This document shows, piece by piece, positions 49,074 through 60,700 of a DNA stretch of 64,000 bases. Under the pieces are notes generated by a model that worked only from the letters and a program-made list of their open reading frames with translations, had not been told where the DNA came from and did not search any database. How positions within the stretch are numbered: position 1 is the first letter of the stretch; the number at the start of each line of letters is the position of its first letter. Origin of the DNA: Apostichopus japonicus (taxonomy: Eukaryota; Echinodermata; Holothuroidea; Aspidochirotida; Stichopodidae); contig NC_092568.1 of assembly GCF_037975245.1 (NCBI RefSeq), positions 28,735,501 through 28,799,500 of the forward strand, in the 5' to 3' direction. The position numbers and the translations under genes were made by a program.

Positions 49074-49740
49074 CAGGGCTTCACATGAGCCTCAACAAGG
49101 GCACGTCAAAAATGCCATTGGTAGGTTCCAATGGTGAAGGGCATCATGGCAAATGGGAAGGGCATGACGGCAAAAATGAATCTGAGGAAGGGCACTGACA
49201 GTATTTTTGCCTACGCAGAACTACAACATTTGAGGAGCAGTAAGTGTCTAATCAGACCATTTCATTATGGATACAATGAATTAATATAGAATCAGACTAC
49301 AAATTGTTACTTTTTTTTATGATTAGATTTTAATGGATGTTTTTCGCACATACTGTATGTTTACAAATTTTCAGGTCAAAGTTAGTGAACATGTTCTGTA
49401 CAAAGTCAATGTAGGTTTTAATGTGTGATTTCCATGCATGCAGTTAAATCATTGGAGAAGCCCCATTAACTTAATTTGTGAACGTAAAAAGATCTTCGCA
49501 GAGTAGGTTCTTGCAAAGGACAAACCAAAAAAAATCTCCCCAAGATTGTTGGGTTACTCTATATATAGTGTTACTTAGTGTACTTCTCGGAATGTACAGC
49601 ACTGAAAGATGGCATGGGCACTGATGGCAAACCAAAAAGGGCATGACGGTAACTTTTGCTGTCGGCTCGGTGTATTTTTTAAGGGGCACCTCGGAAAACA
49701 TCGAGGGCATGACAGCTTTTTGCTGTTATGTCAAGCCCTG
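49074..49740. mobile_element. hAT-like element with 6-bp duplication
   Basis: Ends CAGGGCTTCACATGAG and, inverted, CAGGGCTTGACATAACAG. Flanks are the identical 6-mer CATAAT (49068-49073 and 49741-49746). The subterminal regions repeat GGGCATGACGGCAA-like words several times in the same sense. No coding frame is recognised. A 6-bp duplication with hAT-like ends fits a known hAT subgroup, as an inference. Confidence 0.8.
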
Positions 49741-49746
49741 CATAAT

Positions 49747-51047
49747 TAAGAACAATAAGAATATTGACGTTTGTGAGAGCTCTGTTCAGGAATGCCATTG
49801 GTAATTAGTAACATATTTGATGACATTGTAGATTTGTAGTGTTCTTTTTGCACTTCTGTGGCAATTAAAAATTTTGTAATATGTTTTGGGCATTTTGTCA
49901 CGACTTACTTGAAAAACTTTTTGTGTTAACGTACAATGACTCATATGTCAGACTTGGGAGTTACCCATTCATGCAGTACAGTTCACAAAAGGGTTCGTCG
50001 GTGAACTGGGGCATAAAATGCTATCAATTGGCTCATTGATCCATCCTACGTACAGCACTTGCCCCAACTATCACCTATTGCCACCAAGATGAAGTCGGTG
50101 CTTCAGACCCATTCGGCACAGTGGTTCTAAACCAGTGGAGAACAATGAACCATGAACATGCTGCAAATAAGAGCAAAATTTACAACTTATTTGTCTAAAT
50201 TAAAGGTCAATATTAATGTAAATTATGGCTGATTGTACCGAGTTGTTGCATGCATGCTCCATTTCCATGCACTACTCTGTCTACATTTCATGCTCTGGTT
50301 TGAATGTTATGTAATGTTCTATGTTGTTATAAGGAGTAATCAAGTTGAATATTTATCTGATGGGCATTATATACACTTAGCAATTTTACAGCTTTGTATG
50401 GACTGGGTTAAAATCGATAGCATGAAGGTAAACAAGATCACAATTTTCAAGGTCATAGTATGTAAACAAGACATTGTGATTATTCCTTTGTCTCCTCAAA
50501 ACCATGGTTTGTGCAATCCTTTGACATGCAGCTCAATCATGATATCTTAGGAGTCTATCTGTAATTATGTTTGATCTAACCAGCATGCTTTGGTCATGTG
50601 TTGATAGGCGAAGGGGTAGCCCTACTGAGCTATGTAAGGCATGAACCTTGAAAGAGTGTCCTAGGTCAGGAGGGGGAGGAGTGGGTCTAATTCTTACCCG
50701 ACCGAATGTTAAATTCCCCTGACTGAACATTGTACCCTGGACTGGTGAAAGGAGTTTTGTTTGGTTGGGGGGGGGGGGAGTGGGATGCCATGGCTTCCTG
50801 GCCCCCTCTTTGCACATGCCACAAAACTTCTAGTCAAGAAAAAGTGTTGGCATTCATTGAGCAGATACAGTACAAATGAACAAACTTAAAACTACTGTAC
50901 AGTAGGTAGAAAATGTGGGAAAATGTTTGCTAGAACTGCAAATGTATTCCTCGTTTCTTTTTTAGCTCTGCCAGTTTCTGTTTTTTCTGTTTTTAATTCT
51001 GTTACCACCTATTGTAATTCTGTCACCAACAAACTTAACTGAACTCT
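49747..51047. other. No gene recognised
   Basis: AT-rich DNA with a G-run near 50766. The short frames present carry no domain. Confidence 0.5.
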
Positions 51048-51465
51048 GATCGTATCATTGTAGTACATAAAAGAAAATTCTTCAGGTTACCTTCACTTCA
51101 CTTATTTGAAATATAGTGCTATGACCCATGTGGTTCTAGAACATTATACCATTTCACAATAATATACATCTTGTTGTGAATCAACTTGTTCTTATCTAGT
51201 TTTGAATTGCAAATTTTTACAAAAGTGTTCAAGCATGATTGTATCATTGTAGTACATAAAAGAAATTTCTTCACTTATATATTTGAAATATAATGCTATG
51301 ACCAATGTGGTTCTAGAACATCATACCATTTACACAATAATACGTGTTGTGAATAGTGTCAAATTGCAAAGCTTACTAATAGTTAAACACAAGTGTCAAA
51401 GCATGTATCATTGTACTGTAGTACATAAAAGTAATTTCTTCACATTACCTTCACTTCACTAATGA
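51048..51465. repeat. ~170-190 bp degenerate tandem repeat, 2.3 copies
   Basis: The phrase GTATCATTGTAGTACATAAA recurs near 51050, 51240 and, with a short insertion, 51408. TGGTTCTAGAACAT recurs near 51131 and 51309. The third copy is cut short about 20 bp before the left end of the transposon at 51488. Confidence 0.85.
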
Positions 51466-51667
51466 TTAAACTGGTTATATAGCATATGGGCCAAAGCCAA
51501 AATTGGTCATCCTCAAATCCCAAAAGTAAAGTTATTTCTGTGGGAGAAATTTATTTTGGGCTCATGGCAGTACTAATTTTCACTTCAGAATAAAAAAAAA
51601 AAAATCCAAAAAATTTCGTTATCAGTGACATAGAGGTCGTTGAAATCTAAAAAGATGCGCACTAGGT

Positions 51668-52038
51668 GCGAGGGATGGAATTTAGTCTTATTGACCTAGC
51701 TGAAAATAAGGATGAGTGAGGTAAATTTAGTTTTCTGTAATTTGATGTTCATCTCTAGTGCAAATTATTCATTGGAAAAGTTTTGAATTTTTTTTTAATA
51801 AAAATGAAGAAAAATAGGAAAAAACGGTTCAAAATTCCGTCCCTCGCATTTTTTGACACAATTTTTTTTTTTTGAGAGAGAGGAAATAGGGTTAGTATGC
51901 ATAAAAATCTGCAAAGTATCAACTATCAGTGACTTGAACATCTGTAGTGATGAAAGAAACTGAACAAAAATATGAATGGTGCATTATGGGTAATCAACAT
52001 TTTCGCGAGGGACGGAATTCAGTGCGAGGGACGGAATT
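51668..52038. repeat. Left subterminal motif cluster
   Basis: GCGAGGGAYGGAATT copies at 51668-51682 (one change), 52005-52019 and 52024-52038 in forward sense, and one inverted at 51833-51847. The last two are in tandem with a 19-bp step. Confidence 0.92.
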
Positions 52039-52189
52039 CTGTTACAGTTTGGTGCTACACGTCTGTAGTCCTAATCTGTTGCTAATAGAAATAGTTGGCA
52101 GAACATACGTGTAAATTTCAACGACACAACTATAGCAGAATTCGACAGCATGCTGAACTTGCAAAGTTGAATTAGGCACTTCCAGGAAC

Positions 52190-53254
52190 AAACAGTGCTA
52201 TCTATCATCCAAGTGGACTTCAGCGAGAACTATGCTAACAACTAAAAGAATGAAATACAGTCGGCATACTTTGGCCACAAGAATTTCACATTGTACACTG
52301 TTTGTGCATGGTACGCTGAAGGTGAGGAAGGTGAAGTGCAAAACCTTCTGTGTCATCAGTGATTACATGTCACATGACAAGTTCTAAGCTTTGCACTTCA
52401 ATAAAGCTATCATTGAAAAGGTCCAACAATTTGTCCAAATCTGGATGAGAGGTTCAATTTTGGTCCGATGGCTGTGCTAGTTTAAATCAAAATATTGCTT
52501 TTACTTCCTTGCCACCCAGTACCCATGTGACATTCCAATAACATGGAGTTATTTCGAATCTCACCATGGGAAGGGCCCAGTAGGTGGGGGTGGGGGAAAG
52601 ATAAAATCAAGTGTGTACAGTGATGTCAAAGCAGGTAAAACTTCTCATCACTAGTGCCAAGCAGTTTGCAGAATATGCCAACATAGAGTGAATGCAACAG
52701 ATACATTCTATGTACCTGCATATGGCATAACCGTGCCCAGGCTTCTATGCCAGACAAGGTACCTGAAGTACCAGGTACTGTACACACAAGGTCCATTTTA
52801 TTGACCGTACATGCAGTAATGGTAAGAGCAAACTGACTTTCTTCCTACAGAGTCAGTTTTGTGAACCAGTTGAAGAGATGCTCAGGGAGCAGTTGTATGA
52901 CTTAAATGATGGAGTTGAAAGTCAGGTAGTCGTGAGCTATGATCAGGAACCAGATCCTAATCTGAATAAAGTGGAAAACAGTGGTCAGGTTGAGTAGAAT
53001 GGGGATCAAGATCAAATTGGTAGTCAGCTGGTTAACAATGATCAGTTACCATGGAAAGTGGTGGGTGGGTGATAGTTGAGTATAATGGTCAGTTGTATCC
53101 AGGAGAGGTGGAAAACATAATTGTCAATAATTCACAGGTTAATGCCATGGCAAAAACAGGGAAGTATTGGAAGTGGCCAGAGGCAAAAGACCTACTGTGG
53201 TATTCAAGGGATATGGTGAAAGGAAATATAGCCCCTGTTCTCCCTGTATGCTGA
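52190..53254 (+). pseudogene. Decayed transposase-like gene (DFSENY / SDG / HGKG family)
   Basis: Read across frames, the segments are VLSIIQVDFSENYANN (about 52190-52240), then EIQSAYFGHKNFTLYTVCAW (52252-52311), FCVISDYMSHDKF (about 52346-52384), WSDGCAS (about 52461-52481), FKSKYCFYFL and ITWSYFESHHGKG (about 52482-52577), KQFAEYANIE (about 52660-52689), and, after an acceptor-like cttcctacag at 52850, QFCEPVEEMLREQ. A final 67-codon frame (53051-53254) has GGWVIVEYNGQLYPGEVE and KYWKWPEAKD. These resemble a widespread family of uncharacterised animal proteins with DFSENY, SDG..SQFK, HGKG..DG.GG and a C-terminal WKWP domain, which I recall but cannot name. Spaced acidic residues suggest an RNase H-like nuclease, as an inference. 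In-frame stops, frameshifts and loss of Asp after HGKG (VGGGGG) show it is dead. Confidence 0.75.
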
Positions 53255-53988
53255 ACCAGAGACCATTATTTGTGTAATGAATTGTAAGCATTCATATCAA
53301 TTCCTTGCGCATTGGTGAGCTGTTTGTTGATTTCCAAATCTACATCATATCCAAGAGTTTGACATGTTAATGTTCCAATTTATATTGAATTGCATTGATG
53401 TATGTTGTGTACAGAAGTTCATTTTTCTTGTTAATGACAACTTAATGAGTTAACGTCATGATGGGGGAAGAAGTTTTTAACTCTTTCATATGCTGTTTGG
53501 ATCAGAATCTAAGCAGAGTTTTGTTAATGAATATGTGAATTGTCAATTTGAATTACAATGGTGACTTTGTTTCCTTGTCTAAAGTATAAATGTTGAATTT
53601 GTACAGTAAATTAGTTTTCAGTTTCCAAATTTAAAAATTATATATTGTCCCACACTGTTGTATACACCTACAATATAAAGGTGGAAAATAGATTTAGTAT
53701 TTGTGTTGGGTTTAAGATTCCTCATTTCGGGGAAGTGGTGGATGGAGGTGACTTAATTATTATTCACCAAGGCATTTGAGTGGTGAGTGATGGAATGAAT
53801 TTCAATTTTGATTCCAATTTACCTACATTTCACCAATCATCCCATCACCACCCCCATCTGTTCCTTGAATGTGTGTTCATTAATTGGATTGTGTAATTTG
53901 TGATAATATTCCCACTGCTTGTGGGAGCTTGGCAATGACAAACAGAATTTACAACAGCTTTTTCTCTAATTAATCAACATAAACAGCG

Positions 53989-54380
53989 ATTCCGTCCCTC
54001 GCATTCCGTCCCTCGCGCTGACTTTTTTCGTGAAATTAAAGCGTAACCTAATTTAGCTATGAGATTTTTAAAACACATTTCAGTTAATATCAGAAGAGTA
54101 ATTGATCTTGTTATAAATGGTATGATTGGATATAGATTCCTCCTAAATTTGATAATAATATGTCAAATGTTTGGAGTGCATGCACACCCAGTTTTTATCA
54201 TTCCGTCCCTCGCGCCAATTAATGTTCGTTGCTATGGCAACATGTCAAATTTTGAATATGTTTCAATTGTTTTATTATGTTGTATGTTACTCTCTTTATT
54301 TAACCTACTACTGGATTTTTCATATTTCACTACTGTTGAGCTGGAATATATGGAAACGTATATCAAATTCCGTCCCTCGC
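53989..54380. repeat. Right subterminal motif cluster
   Basis: ATTCCGTCCCTCGC copies at 53989-54002, 54003-54016, 54200-54213 and 54366-54380, all inverted relative to the left-end sense. The first two are directly abutting. Confidence 0.92.
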
Positions 54381-54410
54381 ACTTACGGAGGTTTTGGCTT
54401 TGGCCCATAT

Positions 54411-57250
54411 ATATTGCCCTTTGAAATGCTTCCCTGTGACACAGTTTCCTGAGAATTAATTTATTGAATCAGATTTGCTGTTTTGAGTATGAATTCTCTT
54501 GGGAGTAGAGAGAGAGAGACAGAGAGAATATGAACTTTCAGTTGAATCATAGCTCTACGGTTGAATACAGTAATTATAGTACTACTATGCACAGGGCGGT
54601 AGTGTTAAGTAGAACGAAGTCATTATGAAAATACATGTAAAGGTATACATGTTTGCTGGTAGTGCTGCTGCGTACTCGGCCTGTAATTACTTAACAGAGT
54701 ATCCGCGCTGCGATAATTTATCTCAAACAGCTGAGCTGTCTAATATCAGGACATGATGAGAAATCAAAAATCAGTCTGAAATTGATGCCAGTTGGGTCTT
54801 AATATTGGAATTGTATTCAGCGTGTTCTTATGAACGTAAGTTCAAAGGAAACCAAAATAGAGAAATGTTGAGATCCTCTCTCTCTCATGTATTTTTGTGC
54901 TTCAAAGTTGCCAAGATCGAGTAAAAATATCTAAAAATGCTGCAGTTTTTTTTCTTTCTGAAATTGTTGTTTCATCCCACTGCTGTGCTGTACCCCTACC
55001 CAATAAAAGCTGGTGTCCAGTTATAATTAAGGAATAAACTTGCAGTCTGGACATTGATTTACATCCTTTTAAAAAATGGTCAAAACTACAAATCGATGGT
55101 TATGAGACAGGTGCATGTTCAGTTGGAAAGTGCACTTTGTTGGAAGGAACATCTAGCTGCATTAAGCCTGAAGGTCACTTTGTACTACAGATTAAACCTA
55201 TAGTATTACACACTGACTGCTGTTTAAACAGTTTTTTTCATTTTTTTTTCCATTTACAGTACAGTTTTTACAGTACAGTTACAGTACAGTTTTTTTCATT
55301 TACAGTACATGTATTGAATATTGATCAACATTGATTTTTTATGATATTAAAACTTTATATTCACATTAAATTGTAACACATTGGCAAGAAGCAATCCAGG
55401 TGGCTTGCATTGGTTGCATGCAGTGATTGCAGAGCTAAATTGTATAATTTGTGAAATATAGTAGCTCATCAAAGTAGCTTTGAAACTGTTAATTAAATTT
55501 GTAACTTACTGTAGACATCTAATATGTCACTCAAATTATAGGGGGATGACCTGCGATTCTCACTCAATATATTCCCTTTTTAAAAAAACCTTAAGGGAAA
55601 ACAAATTGTGTGTGAAAAAAAGAAAAAGAAGAAGAATTTTAAAAAAATATAGAGGTTTACAACCAATGCAAAATAGCAACGTTACATTATTCTCAAGTAT
55701 CAACAGCATAGTCAAAGTTTCATTTATATGAATTTATAAAAAAAGATTGTGATCAGTGATTTCCTGTGTCCTTCTTATTATTTGTACCTTTAACAGCACA
55801 CACACAGGTTCATTTAGTCTGTCGGCTAACCAGTAGGCCCCAAACTTAGCCTTGGGAGAAACCACACTATATAGGTATTTTTTGCTTTCAATTTGAGAAA
55901 GAGCCTCTGTTTAGTTGAAATTAGTTTTCTCCCACTCTACTACAATCTTCAATACTGACAGACAGTACCTGTAGTACCATTCACTTTCTTACCAACTTAA
56001 ATCTTGAGTTTAAACATTACAGTAATTTGCAGCATCTGGTCTCCTTTCTCTCCCTTTAATGCCTTCGTCCGCTCTGTTTTAATGGCATATGAACAGTATT
56101 GTGTCAATATATAGAGTGTGGGAATACATGCAAGCAAGTAATTTCAGAATGGACGATGTAGGCTTACAAGTCTTTTTTATTAAATCTAAATTCTTCTTTG
56201 AGTGTGTTTGTATGAGATCTTAATGTCCGCTCGATATCGATTTTTGTTTGTTGCGAGGAGCGGATTCTTGACGGGGATAATGATGCGGTGGAAATCTGAC
56301 GTCGATGGTTTTCATTCATCTTGAAAATTGCAGGAAGAGATGTTTAGGCAAAGTGTAGATGGGACAGAGTTAGATTTGTATAGCTCTCTGCATTTGTAGT
56401 ACACATTGGATATTCAGAAGAGATTCCTGAAGTAGTTGCGCAAACATTATTTTTCGTTTCGGAGTTCTTTGCAAATTAGAATACTGGATTTCATTAGTAC
56501 TCCGTTTTTCATCTCAGATAGCAAAAATTTGTGTTTAAATTGATGAGATCTTTGACAATTGCTATCTAGCTTGAGGGAGGTAATTTCTATCATTTTACAT
56601 TTTTTTGGGCAATTAGGCTTGATAGCTGTTTGTTTGACAATCAGTGCGTGTATGGGGTGCAGATCGGGAGCTTGTTGTTATTTATTCTTGCAGTAATAAA
56701 TCTCTCTGTAATTTGTTGTGAGGGATCCTTCAGTCTTTGGTATTGTTTGTCAATTTTCCACACTCCCAAATATTTGCCTTTTATATACATACAATAGGCC
56801 TTGTTGTGTGACTTTGTAGACCAGTCTTTTTATTCATATTAATCACCTTGACACCAATTATTTTCAAATCATCCGTTCTCCTATTTCGTTCTTGTGTTTT
56901 ACTGTGTTGACCTTATCATGAAGTCTGTACGTGGGGGTAGGTGGCATATATGATGGCAGCCAGCCTGTTTGCTTGTTTGCATCAATTTTATTTGCCCAGG
57001 GCATGATATATAGCATGATAAAACGTGGGGTGGAATCTGTCAGTATTGGAGTCGTGCAGTACGTGCGTACACACAAGCAATGTTGAACAAAGGTCCTTCA
57101 AGATGTTATGGAGCAACTTCTGGTTAGCAGACTTACTCTTGAACCAAGCTATATATTATGTATGAAACGGGTAGTTAATTAATTCCCCTGAACCTCCATT
57201 GCAACTTATGTAAAAATGTTAACTTTGATAAGTTAGTGTAGCTTGGCAAA
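54411..57250. other. No gene recognised
   Basis: AT-rich DNA. A short cluster of TTTACAGTACAG words lies at about 55250-55310, and a run of GAGA at 54507-54527. No gene or element boundary can be supported. Confidence 0.5.
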
Positions 57251-57269
57251 GAACATTTTTATTTGTTTT

Positions 57270-57499
57270 TATGATATCGCTAGTAATTTCAAATAGAAAA
57301 TGCTTAGATGCAACTTGCAAGGCCTGGGAAGTGCCATTTCCAGCGATCTGGGAGGCATTTTCAGCCAAAATTTTCTTGTACGCTTCACGCAAACCAATGG
57401 TGGCGCTACGCTTAGATAGTTTCCAATGCCGAATCTACGGCTCTGATAATTTGCCTACAAGATCGCCCCTCCCTTGGCAAATTCCTCGCTACGTGTCTG
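57270..57499 (-). mobile_element. Truncated copy of the 6558-type MITE
   Basis: Inverted relative to the copy at 6558. The intact end reads, inverted, CAGACACGTAGCGAGG at 57499. The module with CATTTCCAGCGATCTGGGAGG and GGTGGCGCTACGCTTAGATA is shared with 6558-6826 and the composite elements. The other end is missing and no duplication is seen. Confidence 0.75.
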
Positions 57500-57600
57500 G
57501 TACTGTACATGTATAAATGAGGAAGAGGAGAGAGAGGGAAATATTTATCAAAGTGATCTTGCACTGAAACTTTAGTGTGGCATGTATGTGTTGTCTAGAC

Positions 57601-57738
57601 CCTTGGTATTCAAACTGGAGGTCATGACCTTTGTTGGGGTCACCAAGATATTGTGGAGGGTTGCAAAATCATTCCCACTGGGGTCGCCAAGATAAGATGG
57701 AAAATTGGGGTCACCAAGCAAAAATTTGAATATCAAGG
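57601..57738. mobile_element. 138-bp MITE with palindromic 8-bp duplication
   Basis: Ends CCTTGGTATTCAAA and, inverted, CCTTGATATTCAAA. Flanks are the identical 8-mer GTCTAGAC (57593-57600 and 57739-57746), itself a perfect palindrome. The interior repeats GGGGTCACCAAG-like words. Confidence 0.85.
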
Positions 57739-57746
57739 GTCTAGAC

Positions 57747-60700
57747 TCTCTGCTGTTTGTAGGAACATTAGGTGTGCCCACAAGCACATCTGTGAGGGAA
57801 AATGAATTATATGCTGAGGTCACATAGAATACCTCTGGCATTTCTATAACCATAGGAAACCATTTGAAAGGTTCTTATCTCTTTACAACTTGTGCTTGTG
57901 TTAAAGTAATGGAGGGGGTCGATTGCTGAATACAATGATCACTACACTTGTTGATGAAAATAGCCTCCTGGTCCTGTTTCTTTGAGCCTGTGATTGAATA
58001 AAACAAGAAGTATTTCATGATGGTATTGAAAATTAGGAAAAATTTACTTCACATTCCATTTACAGTAACCCCGTCCCCCCCCCCACACCCCTCTGCCACC
58101 ACTTTAACATACTTCTACATAACTCTACTTTCTGATTCTGAATCTATGATCCATAATTATTACAATGGAGATCATCCTTTTTTTCTTTTCACAGATTTAT
58201 CATCATTAACAAGCACTAAAAGTATGCAAGAGCACTTGCAATTAATTTGTATTGACATTACAGTATATAATACCATGTAATGCAGTGCAATTTTCATTCT
58301 GTAATTCGGTATGTACGCTCAACCTGAACTTTCGAATGTACGGTACAGTAATTTATCTTTAATCCTTACTGTAGGTGTCACTGAGTGGGGGTGTATTGTA
58401 CTTAGATGACATTTAGGTTCTGGATATCCTACTATCTGCAGAACATTTTTTTTCATCAGCTAAAGTAGGTTTTGAGTAGCTCAACTGTCAAACAGGCTAT
58501 CTCACTATACAGTAGTTTATTGTGTGAGATACTGCACTGTAGTGTAGACGTTTTCACACCTTTACAGGAAAATGCCACACAATCAAAAATATATTCGAAG
58601 GACGTGCCTCTCTGATATATGTACTGTAGGATAGACCATCACAACAATACAAAACAACATAAATAAATGGGTGGATTTTGCATCCAAATCTGAACTTACC
58701 CAGCACTGGTTTTTGTTGTGGCGGAAATTAAAGTACCTCAGTCATATCTAGAAGGGTACATAGATCCATACAGTAGGGAGAGGGAAAAGACCTGAAGAGA
58801 TCAAGGCGCAGGGAGTTGGGGGGGGGGGGGGAGTTGGGGAAGGTTTTATAAGCTAGGTAGAAAGGGGACAGGTAAGTATTGTTGTTCTAAAATATGCTCA
58901 CCAGTAAATTTTGGCATTATTATGGCGCCCCCCAAAAAAAGAAGCTTTTTTAGATGATTTTGAAAATGTTGTGCGATCCTAAAACCACATAACATAGATC
59001 ATTCTAACTTGAGTCATCAGCTGTCATTTCAAATATGTATGGAAGTTAAAGTAAAAGTATTGGTAATTTTCCAATTTATGCTTCAAAGTGCGTTCATATT
59101 CTTGTGTAAAATTTTTGGAAAAATGTCCAGGTGATGATATGACGATTAATTTAAATTTATTAATAACTTCCACATGAACCACCATAAGTCTAGGAGGTTG
59201 CCTTGGTGAAAATCATGCAATTGCTCACTTGTGTATACTGTAGTATATACAATATCTCAAAAATTTGTAAAAGTGTTGCATAAAGCACTCAATTATACCA
59301 TGGAGCTATATCCCAGGTTTATAGCTCCATGATTATACTTAAATTTTTGTACAGGATCACTTTTCTTACACCCTGGTTTTATACTGTAATGTGATTTGTT
59401 AAAAATGCAATTGTATTTATAACCTTGAGGCTCAGTACTTTCTGAGGAAAAAAAAAATCTTAGGGTGCTTACTTTGAAATAAAAGTTTGATTCTGCTGTG
59501 TAAACAATCCAGTTACTCTTTACAGACAAAGCAACCTTTTGAGTTTAATAATTTTATTCAATGCCATTTAATATCAACTTCCCCTTACGATGAAGGTTGA
59601 TTTTAAGTAATGATTTGTATATGGTGAAGATATCCAAAATCTACTTTGATAGTCTGTGACTTATCTTCATGTGAAAATGTAACTGGGTGGCAAAATGTTG
59701 ATGATCACATTAAATTCATTAACTATATGGTTATTAACCTTTATTAGATGAAAACATGCAGATTGGTACATTCTATCTTGGTTAGTGTTGTAAGCTATCA
59801 TTTATACCCAGTAGGCATTGTACTCCAGTTGAATCCCTCCTCAACCCAAATACTAAAGGTCCCCATTTTCTTCATTGCCACATGCCAGGTTTTTAAGTGC
59901 ACAGTAAGACCAAGGTCATTGTACACTGCTTTTCAGGTATATACTTTACCAGGTTAGATAAAGTTCATCCGAGATACAGCTGCTTGTCAAAGACCAACAT
60001 CATGTGGTATTGTAATTAGTACTACACTTGAGACTAGCTATAGTGTACAGTAGTTCATTTAACTTATACTACTGTATGGGCAGGTATTTTAATTTTAAAT
60101 ATGAGCTGCATGCCTAGTAAATACCTGACCAAAGTTAGTAATCAGATATTGACCTTTGTTTGTTCACTGCTTTGCATACATGTCTAACCTAATATCTTTT
60201 AGAAGAGATATTTGACCAAAGCCCTTGTCATTTATAATAGCAGGGCAGGAAACAGTACATAATGAAGTTCATTTATTCTTTTCGAAATGACCTTGGTGCA
60301 CTTCCATAGAAGTGACCTCTGGTAAAATATCCACTGATTATCCAGTTGGTAATAGGATTTGGTGATTGGAAATTACCTTGGATTCATTCAAGTTTTATAC
60401 TACATTTTGTAGAAATATTATGTATTTCCTTTTCAATTATTCGAGCACCATTAGCTACAAAATTGTATTATGTATTACTGTATGTATTGTGTCTTGTATT
60501 GTGTGTCAGTTACTATATATTGTGAATGGAACCAGCTACTTAAAGCAAGTTACTGATAATACAAGAACGATAACATGTGATTGAATGATGTAAAGATAAT
60601 TGATAATGCAGAAACAAACATGGATAGATGTACAGTAGGCTCTTGTAAATTAATAAATTTTCATCATCTTTATCAAGTGATGAAGGTGGCAAAACAGATC

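Larger units (their letters stand above)
51488..54406 (+). mobile_element. DNA transposon with subterminal motif arrays and decayed transposase
   Basis: The left end ATATGGGCCAAAGCCAAAA (51484-51502) is exactly inverted at 54392-54410. Core ends are GGGCC...GGCCC. The duplication is ambiguous because the flanks are AT-rich: ATAT with GGGCC ends, or TA with TGGGCC ends. Eight copies of a ~15-bp motif (consensus GCGAGGGACGGAATT) lie only within the outer ~560 bp on the left and ~420 bp on the right. Between them is a broken gene for a DFSENY/HGKG-type protein (52190-53254). Together these describe a full-length but inactivated DNA transposon. I cannot assign it to a named superfamily from sequence alone. 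Confidence 0.85.

Noticed and set aside
45431-49740. Equal length (667 bp) of the elements at 45431 and 49074 as a sign of kinship
   Set aside because: Their ends, duplications and interiors differ; the equal length is coincidence.
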